Source of the DNA: Treponema sp.
GTDB taxonomy: Bacteria > Spirochaetota > Spirochaetia > Treponematales > Breznakiellaceae
DNA: 64,000 nt
Reading direction: 5' to 3'
Assembly: GCA_031276295.1 (NCBI GenBank)
Contig: JAISNI010000072.1
Location: forward strand, 1 to 64,000
Shown here: positions 54,684 through 62,792 of the stretch, piece by piece
Position numbering within the stretch: the first letter of the stretch is position 1
How the letters are laid out: the number at the start of each line of letters is the position of its first letter
Translations under genes and position numbers: made by a program
Notes under the pieces: model-generated
Databases searched by the model: none
The model's input: the letters and a program-made list of their open reading frames with translations, nothing else
What the model was told of the DNA's origin: nothing

Positions 54684-56789
54684 CTACCCGGCGCTTAACC
54701 CGGCAGCTCCCGTATTAATCGCCTGGGCTATCTTTGAAAATGAATGCCCCAGATCGGAAAGGCCGGTAAGCGCCGCAAATTTATCCACCGACGCTATCTT
54801 TTTAAGGAAGCTGTAATCCGCGGATCCAAACCCGATGGCCATAACTTCAATTCCGGCCTTATGGCATTTCTGTGCGGCTTTAACGGCTTTATCCTGGTAA
54901 CTCCATACTCCGTCGGTAAGCACCACGATATACCTGATTTGACGTTCCTTCTTTAACAAACCGCCCCGCAAAACGGAATAGGCTGTTGTAAAAGGTTCCG
55001 CGTCATTACATCTTCCTACATCGGCATCCCATATTCCATCCACCGCCTGTTTAGCCGAGCCGAAATTATCGGTAGGTTTAACCGTACAATCCGCTTTATC
55101 GGCAAAGGGGATAATGCCGATTCTTGTATAAGAATTATCCATCTCGTCGATGAATTTCTTCATGGCTTTTTTGGCTTCCCTGATAGGCGTACCGCTCATG
55201 CTCCCCGACACGTCGACGCAGAGCAGCACCTCAACGGAAGGCGGTTCCTGAACCGGAGCCTGATCTTGAGGGCATCCGTCTGTCCAGCGCATATCGCCGG
55301 GGATAGGTTCCGACCGTACCGGCAGAACACGGTTTGTCGCCTTTTGTACCGCGGAAACTTCTATGACGCCGTCAGCCGTATAATGATACGAAACGTCAAT
55401 TTCGGAAATGCTCGGATTGGTACGTTCAATGTTGGAAACCACGTATTTATAGAGGATACTGTTGTCCAGAGGGCGGCGTTCATCTCCCTGGAGAACGTAC
55501 ACTTCAAGCTCGCTTGACCTGGTGTTAAAATTGAATGTTTTTGTTTTGGAAGAAGGAATAGGCGTATTCTTTCTTATGATGGATTCATTGATATACTTTT
55601 CCCTGCCGGCGCTTTCCGCTATCATGCCGAGGGTATGAGCGCTGACATCCCGTACCTTTTTGGCCCCCCTTATGATGAGAAGCCGCCCCGCATTCCGGCT
55701 TGTACCGGGAAGCGTAAGCAAGCTCTGCCCTTTCTCGCTGATATTGGCTTTAATCGCCGCGCCCAGGGCTACCGCCTCGTCAACATTTACACCGCCCAAA
55801 GGTTCTTTTCCCGACATTTCCTTTATGTACTTGCCTATCATACGCATCCTTGTTGATCCCCCCACAAGGATGACGCCGTCAATGTTATTCCAGGAAAGGT
55901 TAATATCGTCAAGCAATCTTTCGGTAATATCCTTCGTCGTTCCCAGTAAAAATTCGGAAATGTTTTCAAAAAGTTCTTCGGTAATTTCGACGTTTCCCTT
56001 GACGCCTTTATAATTGAGAGGAACAGTAACACTGTCCCGCGCGGTAAGCTGTTTCTTGACATTCTCCGCGGTTACAAGGATGGAGGCGGTCATAGCGGCG
56101 TCTTCGGTAATATCCGCGCCGTACCGCTCCTTAAATTCGGAGGCAAGGTACCGCGCTATGGAGTCGTCCCAGTCTTTACCTCCCAGTTCATGGTTGCCGT
56201 CGCTTCCCCGTATGTTGATCTCGTCCCTATTAATTTGAGCGACGGTAACGTCAAAGGTGCCGCCGCCCAAATCATAGATTAAAACGGTTTGCTCGTCCGC
56301 TTTATCGGTTAATCCATACGCCAATGCCGCCGCGGTAGGTTCGTTGATTATTGCAAGCACGTTAAGCCCTGCCCGTTTACCGGCCTCGATGGTTGCCTGC
56401 CGTTCCTTCTCCGCGAAATAAGACGGAACGGTGATAACAGCCGCGTCAATTTCCGCTTTCGCCTGCCGTTCGGCTTCCGTCTTTAACTTTTCAAGCAGTA
56501 TGGCGGAAAAGTCGGTTGCCGTATAGTTTTTGCCGTGTATGGGTACGGAAAACGAATCTTTGCCCATGCTGCGTTTAAAAAAGGAGACGGTATGCTCCTC
56601 CCCCGCAAGCTGCATGTCCTTGGCCTCTTCGCCGTAGAGAATGGTTCCGTCGGATTTAAAACACAGCACGGACGGCGTTATCGCTTTACCGTAACCGTTC
56701 TTTATAACAACCGGTTTTCCCGCCGCCTCGTCAATCATGGCAACCACGCTGAAGGTGGTGCCCAAATCAATTCCTACCCTGATACCCAT
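54684..56789 (-). CDS. Hsp70 fused to a von Willebrand factor A domain
   Basis: A 701-residue fusion. The N-terminal 370 residues are an Hsp70 ATPase (GIDLGTTFSVVAMID, YDLGGGTFDVTVAQ, ILVGGSTRMRMIGKY); a short substrate-binding-like beta region follows (about 375-500), without the normal helical lid; the last 190 residues are a vWA domain with MIDAS motif DVSGSMS, then T and D in VLTDGVW. vWA domains bind partner proteins through a metal ion. Hsp70 with a vWA in place of its lid is rare. RBS AAGGATC. It follows the conventional DnaK-like gene by 15 bp. Confidence 0.92.
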   Translation of the reverse strand: MGIRVGIDLGTTFSVVAMIDEAAGKPVVIKNGYGKAITPSVLCFKSDGTILYGEEAKDMQLAGEEHTVSFFKRSMGKDSFSVPIHGKNYTATDFSAILLEKLKTEAERQAKAEIDAAVITVPSYFAEKERQATIEAGKRAGLNVLAIINEPTAAALAYGLTDKADEQTVLIYDLGGGTFDVTVAQINRDEINIRGSDGNHELGGKDWDDSIARYLASEFKERYGADITEDAAMTASILVTAENVKKQLTARDSVTVPLNYKGVKGNVEITEELFENISEFLLGTTKDITERLLDDINLSWNNIDGVILVGGSTRMRMIGKYIKEMSGKEPLGGVNVDEAVALGAAIKANISEKGQSLLTLPGTSRNAGRLLIIRGAKKVRDVSAHTLGMIAESAGREKYINESIIRKNTPIPSSKTKTFNFNTRSSELEVYVLQGDERRPLDNSILYKYVVSNIERTNPSISEIDVSYHYTADGVIEVSAVQKATNRVLPVRSEPIPGDMRWTDGCPQDQAPVQEPPSVEVLLCVDVSGSMSGTPIREAKKAMKKFIDEMDNSYTRIGIIPFADKADCTVKPTDNFGSAKQAVDGIWDADVGRCNDAEPFTTAYSVLRGGLLKKERQIRYIVVLTDGVWSYQDKAVKAAQKCHKAGIEVMAIGFGSADYSFLKKIASVDKFAALTGLSDLGHSFSKIAQAINTGAAGLSAG

Positions 56790-56804
56790 GATGATCCTTT
56801 ACAG

Positions 56805-58436
56805 TTACAGTACGACAATTCGGCTTGAATGTTTCTTTGCCTCTTCAACCTCTTCCGTAGTCATAATGCCCTTTGCGTGCATTTCCGCCGTTATTTCCCT
56901 GTTGCCGGTTAGATCTTTCCCGTGCACCCTCAGCATACCTTCCTTGTTAAGGGTAAAGGTAACGTCAATGGGGGCATAGGACGGAAGATTTTCCGGCAGG
57001 GCAAGAACCGCAGTCCCGATAATCAAATCGTCATCAACATCGTAGTATTCATTCATATCGTCGCTTTCATAGACCACCAGTTCCACCGTTTCCTGATTCG
57101 CTTCCTGTGTTCCGAAATGTCCGGTAACATTGATCTCGTCCCCATCCATCCGGGTATTTTTGATTATAAGATTATTGCATTTCTCATCCTTATTATCAAC
57201 CAGGACTTTTAAGGCATAACTTTTAGTCGTTGTAACAATTATCTTCCGCGCCTTCCGCGTCTTTACGGCGCCTGCAAGGGTCTCTTTAAAAGCGCCCGCA
57301 TTCTCCACCGGCGGGAGCGCGGCGTCCCCGCCGCCGTTTTTAACATTCTCCTCCCAAGTGAATATGCTCTTCTGCTTGTTTATGTATACATCCACCGCAT
57401 AGAGGGCCGCACCCTGCGCCACCGCTTCGTCAGGATCCAGTACCCTCGGTTCCTTGCCGTACTTTTCTTTAAGTATCCTTGGCACCTGGGGCATCCTGGT
57501 TGAACCGCCTACCAGGATGATCTCATCTATTTCAACCCCCTTGGCGCGGGCAATGGTGAGGGCCTTTTCGGTAAGATCGACGGTTTTGTTTAGCAGGGCG
57601 GCGGTTAATTCATCAAAGGTTGCGCGGGAAATGGGGATACGTTCCCTCAAACCGGCCACATCAAGGGTTACCGGGGTTTCTTCCCGGCCTGACAACTGCT
57701 TCTTGGCATTCTCTACTTTAAGCCTCAGATCAGCCTGGGTGGATTCGTCAATGTCGTCATTGTAACCGGTTCTGGAATTGAATTCGCCGGCTATATATCG
57801 CATCACCGTTTCGTCCCAGTCTTTACCTCCCAGTTCATGATCCCCTTCGCAGCAGATAACCTCAATGACATCGGAACTTACCGCCATAACGGTAACGTCA
57901 AAAGTACCTCCGCCCAGATCATATACCAGAATGTTTTTCTTGCTCTGTTCCCTGGTATATCCATAGTAGATTGCCGCCGCAACCGGTTCGCTTATCACTT
58001 CCAGCACGTTAAGGCCGGCTATGTCCCCGGCTTTTTTTGTCGCATCCCGTTCCGCCGTGCCGAAGTAGGCTGGGCAGGTAATAACCACATCCTTCACTTC
58101 CTCGTTGATGAGCTTTGCCGCATCCTCGGTCAGCTTGCGCAGTATGTAGCTTGAAACTTCCTGGGGGGAAATATCCCTGCCGTTGTAACTGATGGCAAAA
58201 TCACTTTTCCCCATAAGGCGCTTAACAAAATCCACGGTCTGTCCCGGCTCGATAATTTTCGCATCCTTTGCAACCTGCCCAACCACAACATTCGTAGGGC
58301 TTGCAAAATTAACGACCGAAGGGGTTGTATTGGTTCCTTCGGAATTATTGATAACCGCCGCGCGGCCCGTTTCATCAACATAGGCAATACACGAATAGGT
58401 AGTACCCAGATCGATACCGTAAACAAATTTAGCCAT
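56805..58436 (-). CDS. DnaK-like Hsp70 chaperone, short form
   Basis: A 543-residue Hsp70: ATPase motifs GIDLGTTYSCIAYVD, YDLGGGTFDVTVMA and ILVGGSTRMPQVPRIL, then a beta substrate-binding domain, ending around residue 540. At about 100 residues shorter than housekeeping DnaK it lacks most of the helical lid and the EEVD-like tail region. It is embedded in the GTPase operon with its own GrpE-like factor upstream (the two genes are 5 bp apart) and a second Hsp70 downstream, so it is a system-specific chaperone and not the general dnaK. Confidence 0.93.
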   Translation of the reverse strand: MAKFVYGIDLGTTYSCIAYVDETGRAAVINNSEGTNTTPSVVNFASPTNVVVGQVAKDAKIIEPGQTVDFVKRLMGKSDFAISYNGRDISPQEVSSYILRKLTEDAAKLINEEVKDVVITCPAYFGTAERDATKKAGDIAGLNVLEVISEPVAAAIYYGYTREQSKKNILVYDLGGGTFDVTVMAVSSDVIEVICCEGDHELGGKDWDETVMRYIAGEFNSRTGYNDDIDESTQADLRLKVENAKKQLSGREETPVTLDVAGLRERIPISRATFDELTAALLNKTVDLTEKALTIARAKGVEIDEIILVGGSTRMPQVPRILKEKYGKEPRVLDPDEAVAQGAALYAVDVYINKQKSIFTWEENVKNGGGDAALPPVENAGAFKETLAGAVKTRKARKIIVTTTKSYALKVLVDNKDEKCNNLIIKNTRMDGDEINVTGHFGTQEANQETVELVVYESDDMNEYYDVDDDLIIGTAVLALPENLPSYAPIDVTFTLNKEGMLRVHGKDLTGNREITAEMHAKGIMTTEEVEEAKKHSSRIVVL

Positions 58437-58441
58437 TTCCT

Positions 58442-59164
58442 TTACTCCTCCTGCCTTGTAATTTCTTTCGGTTCTTCGTAGATATAAACCGAAACTTTCT
58501 CCGCAAAAATAGTACGGTTGTTGTAACTATACCCATAGCTTAAAGATTCCGCGGCTTTTCCGTGTAATTCTTTATTGTCCGTGCTTATCTTTTTGACAAT
58601 CCGCTGCCGTACCGGCGTATAGGCTTCCCCTTCGGCACTCCGGTAGACTTCGACATTGTTCTTTTCGAGTATATCCTGCATTTCCCGTGCGTACCCCGCA
58701 AACCGGTCGTTGGGTACGGCCTGTTCGCCTTCGGCCTTGTCCAGATAAAAGGCGGACACCCGTAAGATGCTTTCCCGTATATCAATGATGTCAAGCAGCA
58801 GAGGCCGCAGGAGCCGCGCGTAGATATCTTCTTTATATTTTTGAAGTTCGCGGTGCATACTATCCATGATCTTCTCTTCATGCTCCGTATAGCGTATCCG
58901 TTCCGTAAAGAGGCCGCTCAACCGGTCCAGCCGTTCCGTAATGCCGGCAAGCTGTTCGTTGACGGTAGGGGAACTCTCGATAGTAGGGGGAATGGGATCC
59001 TCAGACCGCGCTTCCCCTTCCTGCACCGCAGGGGGAACGGCGGCCTCCCCGTTTGTCCCGCCGGTTTTGACGGTTTCGGACGGCGGAACAGGAACTTCTT
59101 TTTCAAGGCCGGATTCCGTAAAAGGCGTCTCCTTTACAGGTATAACGGCATCAGTTTCTTCCAT
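58442..59164 (-). CDS. GrpE-like nucleotide exchange factor
   Basis: A 240-residue protein. An unstructured Pro/Glu/Thr-rich N-terminal 70 residues, then a coiled-coil helix (about 70-120) and a C-terminal beta-domain-like segment with the GrpE pattern of helix-rich L-x-P-L-L-x-D-I-I-D and the final V-R-Q-R-I-V-K...TIFAEKVSVYIY. GrpE dimers exchange nucleotide on Hsp70. It directly precedes the DnaK-like gene, with the Shine-Dalgarno of that gene inside its last codons. The homology is weak, so function rests partly on context. Confidence 0.72.
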   Translation of the reverse strand: MEETDAVIPVKETPFTESGLEKEVPVPPSETVKTGGTNGEAAVPPAVQEGEARSEDPIPPTIESSPTVNEQLAGITERLDRLSGLFTERIRYTEHEEKIMDSMHRELQKYKEDIYARLLRPLLLDIIDIRESILRVSAFYLDKAEGEQAVPNDRFAGYAREMQDILEKNNVEVYRSAEGEAYTPVRQRIVKKISTDNKELHGKAAESLSYGYSYNNRTIFAEKVSVYIYEEPKEITRQEE

Positions 59165-59223
59165 AAAAATTACAAACTCCTTTATAGTATTGTATTCCGT
59201 AATTTTACTACGAAATAAGCCGG

Positions 59224-60711
59224 TTAATTCAAGGCGAAAGGCTTGGCGCTGAAAGTAACGTCATTCCATGCTTTCAGCATCGCGGCATCCGCGTTATTAA
59301 AAAGCCACTGCACAACCGGCATGACACCTTCGGGCCGGTAAGCGCCTTTATCCCTGGGATGTCCGATAGCGCTGCATGCAAAAAAACGGTTTCTTCTGAA
59401 TTTGAGGGTAATATTATTGAGGAATCCTTCCATGCCGTTATCAACAAGAAATTTCCTGCACAGGTAATCCTGGGTGTCATAAAAATCATCGTAACCGGCT
59501 GATCCTGAATTCATAAGGCGTGTTACCGCCGTTTTACCGATTTCATTATCAAGGCCCCCCGAATCAATTTTAGCTATCACCAGGGCCAGGGGAACGGAGG
59601 ACATTTTCTGTTCCGAAAGCCCCGTTACTTCCCGCAGCTTATTGAGAAAGGAATTGATTATACCGTTAATATCCGCGCTTCCTATTCCGGCTATATCCTC
59701 GGGACTTAACAGGTGTTCGTACTTATACCTGACGGCGGGAATAGCAAACGGATCAAGCATAAAAACAATGCCGTGGCAGTATTCGTACTGCTTCTGTACT
59801 TCGTTCTCGTTGTTATCGGTAAATACCTCTCCTGCAATATCGTAAATATGAATCAGCCGTTCGGGATTAAACTCGGGAGCTTTTATAAAAAAACTAAAGG
59901 ATACGGAACTTGCCTTGTTTCTGTCCAAACTGCGCTCGGTCATTCGTGTACTGCCCGTGTTATAATCCTTGAGGATTTCACGGTAGATTGCCGACTTCTC
60001 GCTGTTGTAAGGGAGTATTTCCCATTTTTTCTTCCCGGCAACCACTTCGATAAAATCCCGCGAAAAAGCGGTGATGAACGCGGTCTTCCCGACAGAACGC
60101 CCGCCTATCACCGGAATACAGAGGGGAACCGTTTCCCGGTCCATCAGCGGATGCCCGCAATGCGGACATTCGGATTGCAATTCCCGCCTTCCGTTAAAAA
60201 ATACCGCGGGAAGTTTTGCGCCGCAGGGACCGCTTCCGTTGCCGGTACAGGTATGTTTAAGTATCCCGTAAACACCAGGCGTTAGGTTGGTGTGTTGAGC
60301 CCCGCATTGAGGGCAGAGATAGGTCGGTATTAAAGATTTTTCCTTACATTCATGACACGCGGTAAATATCCTGTTCTTTATTAAATATATCCTGTCCACC
60401 GTCCATATCAAAGAAAAAGCGATATACACCAGCAGCATAAACCCAAGCAAAATAACGACGTTGGCGAGGGTCATGAGCAGGGTGATTATAGAACCGAAGA
60501 TAAATACCGCGAGGATTGCCAAACCATTAACGATGAACCCGAAAACCGCGATGATTTTGCCGCCGTCAAAATCAAGATTGGAAATATGAGCTTTATACTT
60601 CCCTATTGACTGAAAATTCCGAACCCACGCTCCCGCAACGGTATTCCCCAGATCACGATACCCCTTCCCAAAAAAATAACTCTTCCTTGACGGTTGTTCC
60701 TCTGCTGCCAT
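59224..60711 (-). CDS. Membrane-anchored zinc-ribbon GTPase
   Basis: A 495-residue protein. Two close membrane helices (about 55-105) are followed by cysteine clusters (CHECKEKSL...CPQCGAQ; C...CGAKL; CPHCGHPL) and a GTPase: P-loop GGRSVGKTAF (about residue 203), G3 DIAGEVF, G4-like IAKIDSGG. It is related in plan to the two zinc-ribbon GTPases downstream but with the anchor in front rather than behind. Probable sensor or switch of the system at the inner membrane. Second gene of the operon. Confidence 0.85.
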   Translation of the reverse strand: MAAEEQPSRKSYFFGKGYRDLGNTVAGAWVRNFQSIGKYKAHISNLDFDGGKIIAVFGFIVNGLAILAVFIFGSIITLLMTLANVVILLGFMLLVYIAFSLIWTVDRIYLIKNRIFTACHECKEKSLIPTYLCPQCGAQHTNLTPGVYGILKHTCTGNGSGPCGAKLPAVFFNGRRELQSECPHCGHPLMDRETVPLCIPVIGGRSVGKTAFITAFSRDFIEVVAGKKKWEILPYNSEKSAIYREILKDYNTGSTRMTERSLDRNKASSVSFSFFIKAPEFNPERLIHIYDIAGEVFTDNNENEVQKQYEYCHGIVFMLDPFAIPAVRYKYEHLLSPEDIAGIGSADINGIINSFLNKLREVTGLSEQKMSSVPLALVIAKIDSGGLDNEIGKTAVTRLMNSGSAGYDDFYDTQDYLCRKFLVDNGMEGFLNNITLKFRRNRFFACSAIGHPRDKGAYRPEGVMPVVQWLFNNADAAMLKAWNDVTFSAKPFALN

Positions 60712-60794
60712 TTTCGATTACCACATTCCTGCCGCAGAATGCTGCTCCCTTAAAACGTTTTACCGCGCAACCTATAATTTCAACACGGTACCCA

Positions 60795-60980
60795 TTACCG
60801 GTTACTGTCAATAATATTCTCCTTGATGGAAATAATATAATTAACCAGCGCCGTCCCTCCTCCCCAAATAAAACCGACCGCCGCCGCGATGATGAGCGCG
60901 GGTATGACAACATACTGAATAAACTTAATGATAAGCCAGATGACAAATATGATAATAACCAGATAAATAATAAATTCCAT
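60795..60980 (-). CDS. Small membrane protein heading the GTPase operon
   Basis: A 61-residue protein, nearly all hydrophobic: two helices (about 3-25 and 27-50) and a charged tail (IKENIIDSNR). Weak ribosome site (CAGGTT). No family recognised. Its start is about 235 bp from the operator-bearing promoter, and it is the first reading frame of the operon. Small size and low complexity keep confidence moderate. Confidence 0.55.
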   Translation of the reverse strand: MEFIIYLVIIIFVIWLIIKFIQYVVIPALIIAAAVGFIWGGGTALVNYIISIKENIIDSNR

Positions 60981-61213
60981 AACAACCTGCCCGGTACTAT
61001 TCTATAATATGCTGAAGTGATAAATCACAGGGAGCGCCTACCCTCCCTGCGGCCTCAATACTAAACCGCGCCGGGGAAAAAACAGTCCTCATTATTATTC
61101 GTTAAAGCAGCGGCAACAACAGTTATTGTACAAGTCGTGTAAAAGGGTTACCGTTTCCGGGGTTTAAACCCGACGGAGGTTTCTTTGAAATAAAATAGAT
61201 ACCCAGGATAATA

Positions 61214-61254
61214 ATCATATATGAACAGTATCATATATGATTTCATAGTGTCAA
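61214..61254 (-). promoter_or_regulatory. Promoter with paired operators for the GTPase operon
   Basis: On the minus strand TTGACA (61254-61249) precedes TACTGT (61230-61225) by 18 bp. The palindrome ATCATATATGAT fills the spacer (61230-61241) and a shorter copy ATCATATATGA recurs at 61214-61224, near +1, with a 16-bp period. This is a classical repressor arrangement. The regulator is not in the window. Confidence 0.55.
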
Positions 61255-61384
61255 TCTTATTCCTTAAATGCCGCAGGCGTTCTCAACGGGGGAAAAGGAG
61301 GAAAAACCCGTCAACATTCGGTTCTATTCTTTAATTATTGCCCCATACCCCTTATCCTCCCTTCCCCAAAAAACAAAAATACCC

Positions 61385-61390
61385 TATACT
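61385..61390 (+). promoter_or_regulatory. -10 element of asnS, suggesting a leaderless transcript
   Basis: TATACT lies seven bases before the asnS ATG (61398), with no ribosome site between; compare ptsI. Confidence 0.4.
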
Positions 61391-61397
61391 TATAGGT

Positions 61398-62783
61398 ATG
61401 CGTCCCCTCGTTAAAGAAATTCTCGCCCTCAGCCCCGAATCCCAGGAAGTAACGGTTCAGGGCTGGGTAAAAACCAAACGGGAAACGAAAAACCTTGTGT
61501 TTCTCGATGTCAACGACGGTTCCTGTTTTGCCGGTATTCAGTGTACCTTTAACCGGCTGGAAACGGAGGCCGATCCCGCCCTGTCCGGCATTTCTACCGG
61601 CGCTTCGGTAAAGATATGGGGCCGTCTTGTCCCCTCCCCCGCTTCAGGCCAGGCGGTAGAGATAGCCGCCGCCGGCATGGAGGTCCTGGGCGGCGCCCCG
61701 CCTGAAAGCTACCCCCTGCAGAAGAAGAAACACTCGTTCGAGTTCCTGCGGGAAATAGCCCACCTCCGGGCCAGAACCAATACCTTTGCCGCAATCGCCC
61801 GTGTGCGCAGCCGTATGGCTATGGCTGTGCATGAATTCTTTCAGTCCAGGGGTTTCTTCTATATAAATACCCCGATAATCACGGCAAGCGATGCCGAAGG
61901 CGCAGGCGCCATGTTTCAGGTAAGCACCCTGGACACGGAGGCCCTGCTCAAATCTGGTAAGGCGCCCGATTATACAAAGGACTTTTTCGGCAAGAGGGCA
62001 TACCTTACCGTTTCGGGTCAGCTTGAAGCCGAAACCTATGCCTGCGCGGTCGGCAGGGTTTACACCTTCGGGCCGACCTTCCGCGCCGAAAATTCCAACA
62101 CGGTCCGGCACCTGGCCGAATTCTGGATGATAGAACCGGAAATGGCCTTTGCCCGCCTGGAAGACAATATGGACCTTGCCGAAGATTTTCTAAAATTCAT
62201 CTTTAAGACCGCGTTACACGACTGCGAAAGCGATCTTAAATTCTTCGATGAACGCATAGAACACGGCATCCGCGACGTGCTGATATCCGTTGCCGAATCG
62301 CGGTTCAGCCGTATAAGCTACACCGATGCGGTACGGGAACTTGAGAAAAACGCCGGCGCCTTTGAATTCAAACCTTACTGGGGTTGCGATCTCCAGAGTG
62401 AACACGAAAGATTCCTTACCGAAAAGGTCGCGGAAGGGCCGGTCATCGTTACCGATTATCCCAAGGACATCAAGGCGTTCTACATGAAACTAAACGACGA
62501 CGGAAAAACGGTCGGGGCTATGGACGTGCTGGTTCCCCGGCTCGGCGAAATTATCGGCGGCTCTGAGCGTGAGAACGATCTTTCAAGGCTTGAAGAACGG
62601 ATGAGGAGCCTCAATATGGAGAGCGATCACTACGAATGGTACCTTGATCTGCGGCGTTACGGTACCGTTCCCCATGCAGGTTTCGGCCTTGGTTTTGAGC
62701 GGCTTATCCAGTATATTACCGGCATGGCCAATATACGGGATGTGATCCCCTACCCGCGCGCCGTGGGTCAGGCGGAATTTTAG
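61398..62783 (+). CDS. asnS: Asparaginyl-tRNA synthetase
   Basis: A 461-residue class IIb synthetase that charges tRNA-Asn. N-terminal OB anticodon-binding domain ([21 protein letters not shown]), motif 2 in [14 protein letters not shown], and motif 3 [15 protein letters not shown]; the ending [14 protein letters not shown] is the AsnRS form. ATG 61398 (MRPLVKEI) was chosen because it fits the family's length and follows a -10 element; the frame extends further up without a likely start. Next gene begins 9 bp after the stop. Confidence 0.96.
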   Translation: MRPLVKEILALSPESQEVTVQGWVKTKRETKNLVFLDVNDGSCFAGIQCTFNRLETEADPALSGISTGASVKIWGRLVPSPASGQAVEIAAAGMEVLGGAPPESYPLQKKKHSFEFLREIAHLRARTNTFAAIARVRSRMAMAVHEFFQSRGFFYINTPIITASDAEGAGAMFQVSTLDTEALLKSGKAPDYTKDFFGKRAYLTVSGQLEAETYACAVGRVYTFGPTFRAENSNTVRHLAEFWMIEPEMAFARLEDNMDLAEDFLKFIFKTALHDCESDLKFFDERIEHGIRDVLISVAESRFSRISYTDAVRELEKNAGAFEFKPYWGCDLQSEHERFLTEKVAEGPVIVTDYPKDIKAFYMKLNDDGKTVGAMDVLVPRLGEIIGGSERENDLSRLEERMRSLNMESDHYEWYLDLRRYGTVPHAGFGLGFERLIQYITGMANIRDVIPYPRAVGQAEF

Positions 62784-62792
62784 CGGGATACC

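Larger units (their letters stand above)
60981..61397. other. Divergent regulatory region, about 415 bp
   Basis: No gene seen. On the minus side it would be the leader of the GTPase operon; it contains a hairpin CAGGGAG / CTCCCTG (61028-61049), GTGAT-AA-ATCAC (61016-61027) close to a TATTAT-like -10 at about 61010, and a GGGTTTAAACCC-like palindrome (about 61159-61171). On the plus side the asnS -10 lies at its right end. Confidence 0.6.
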
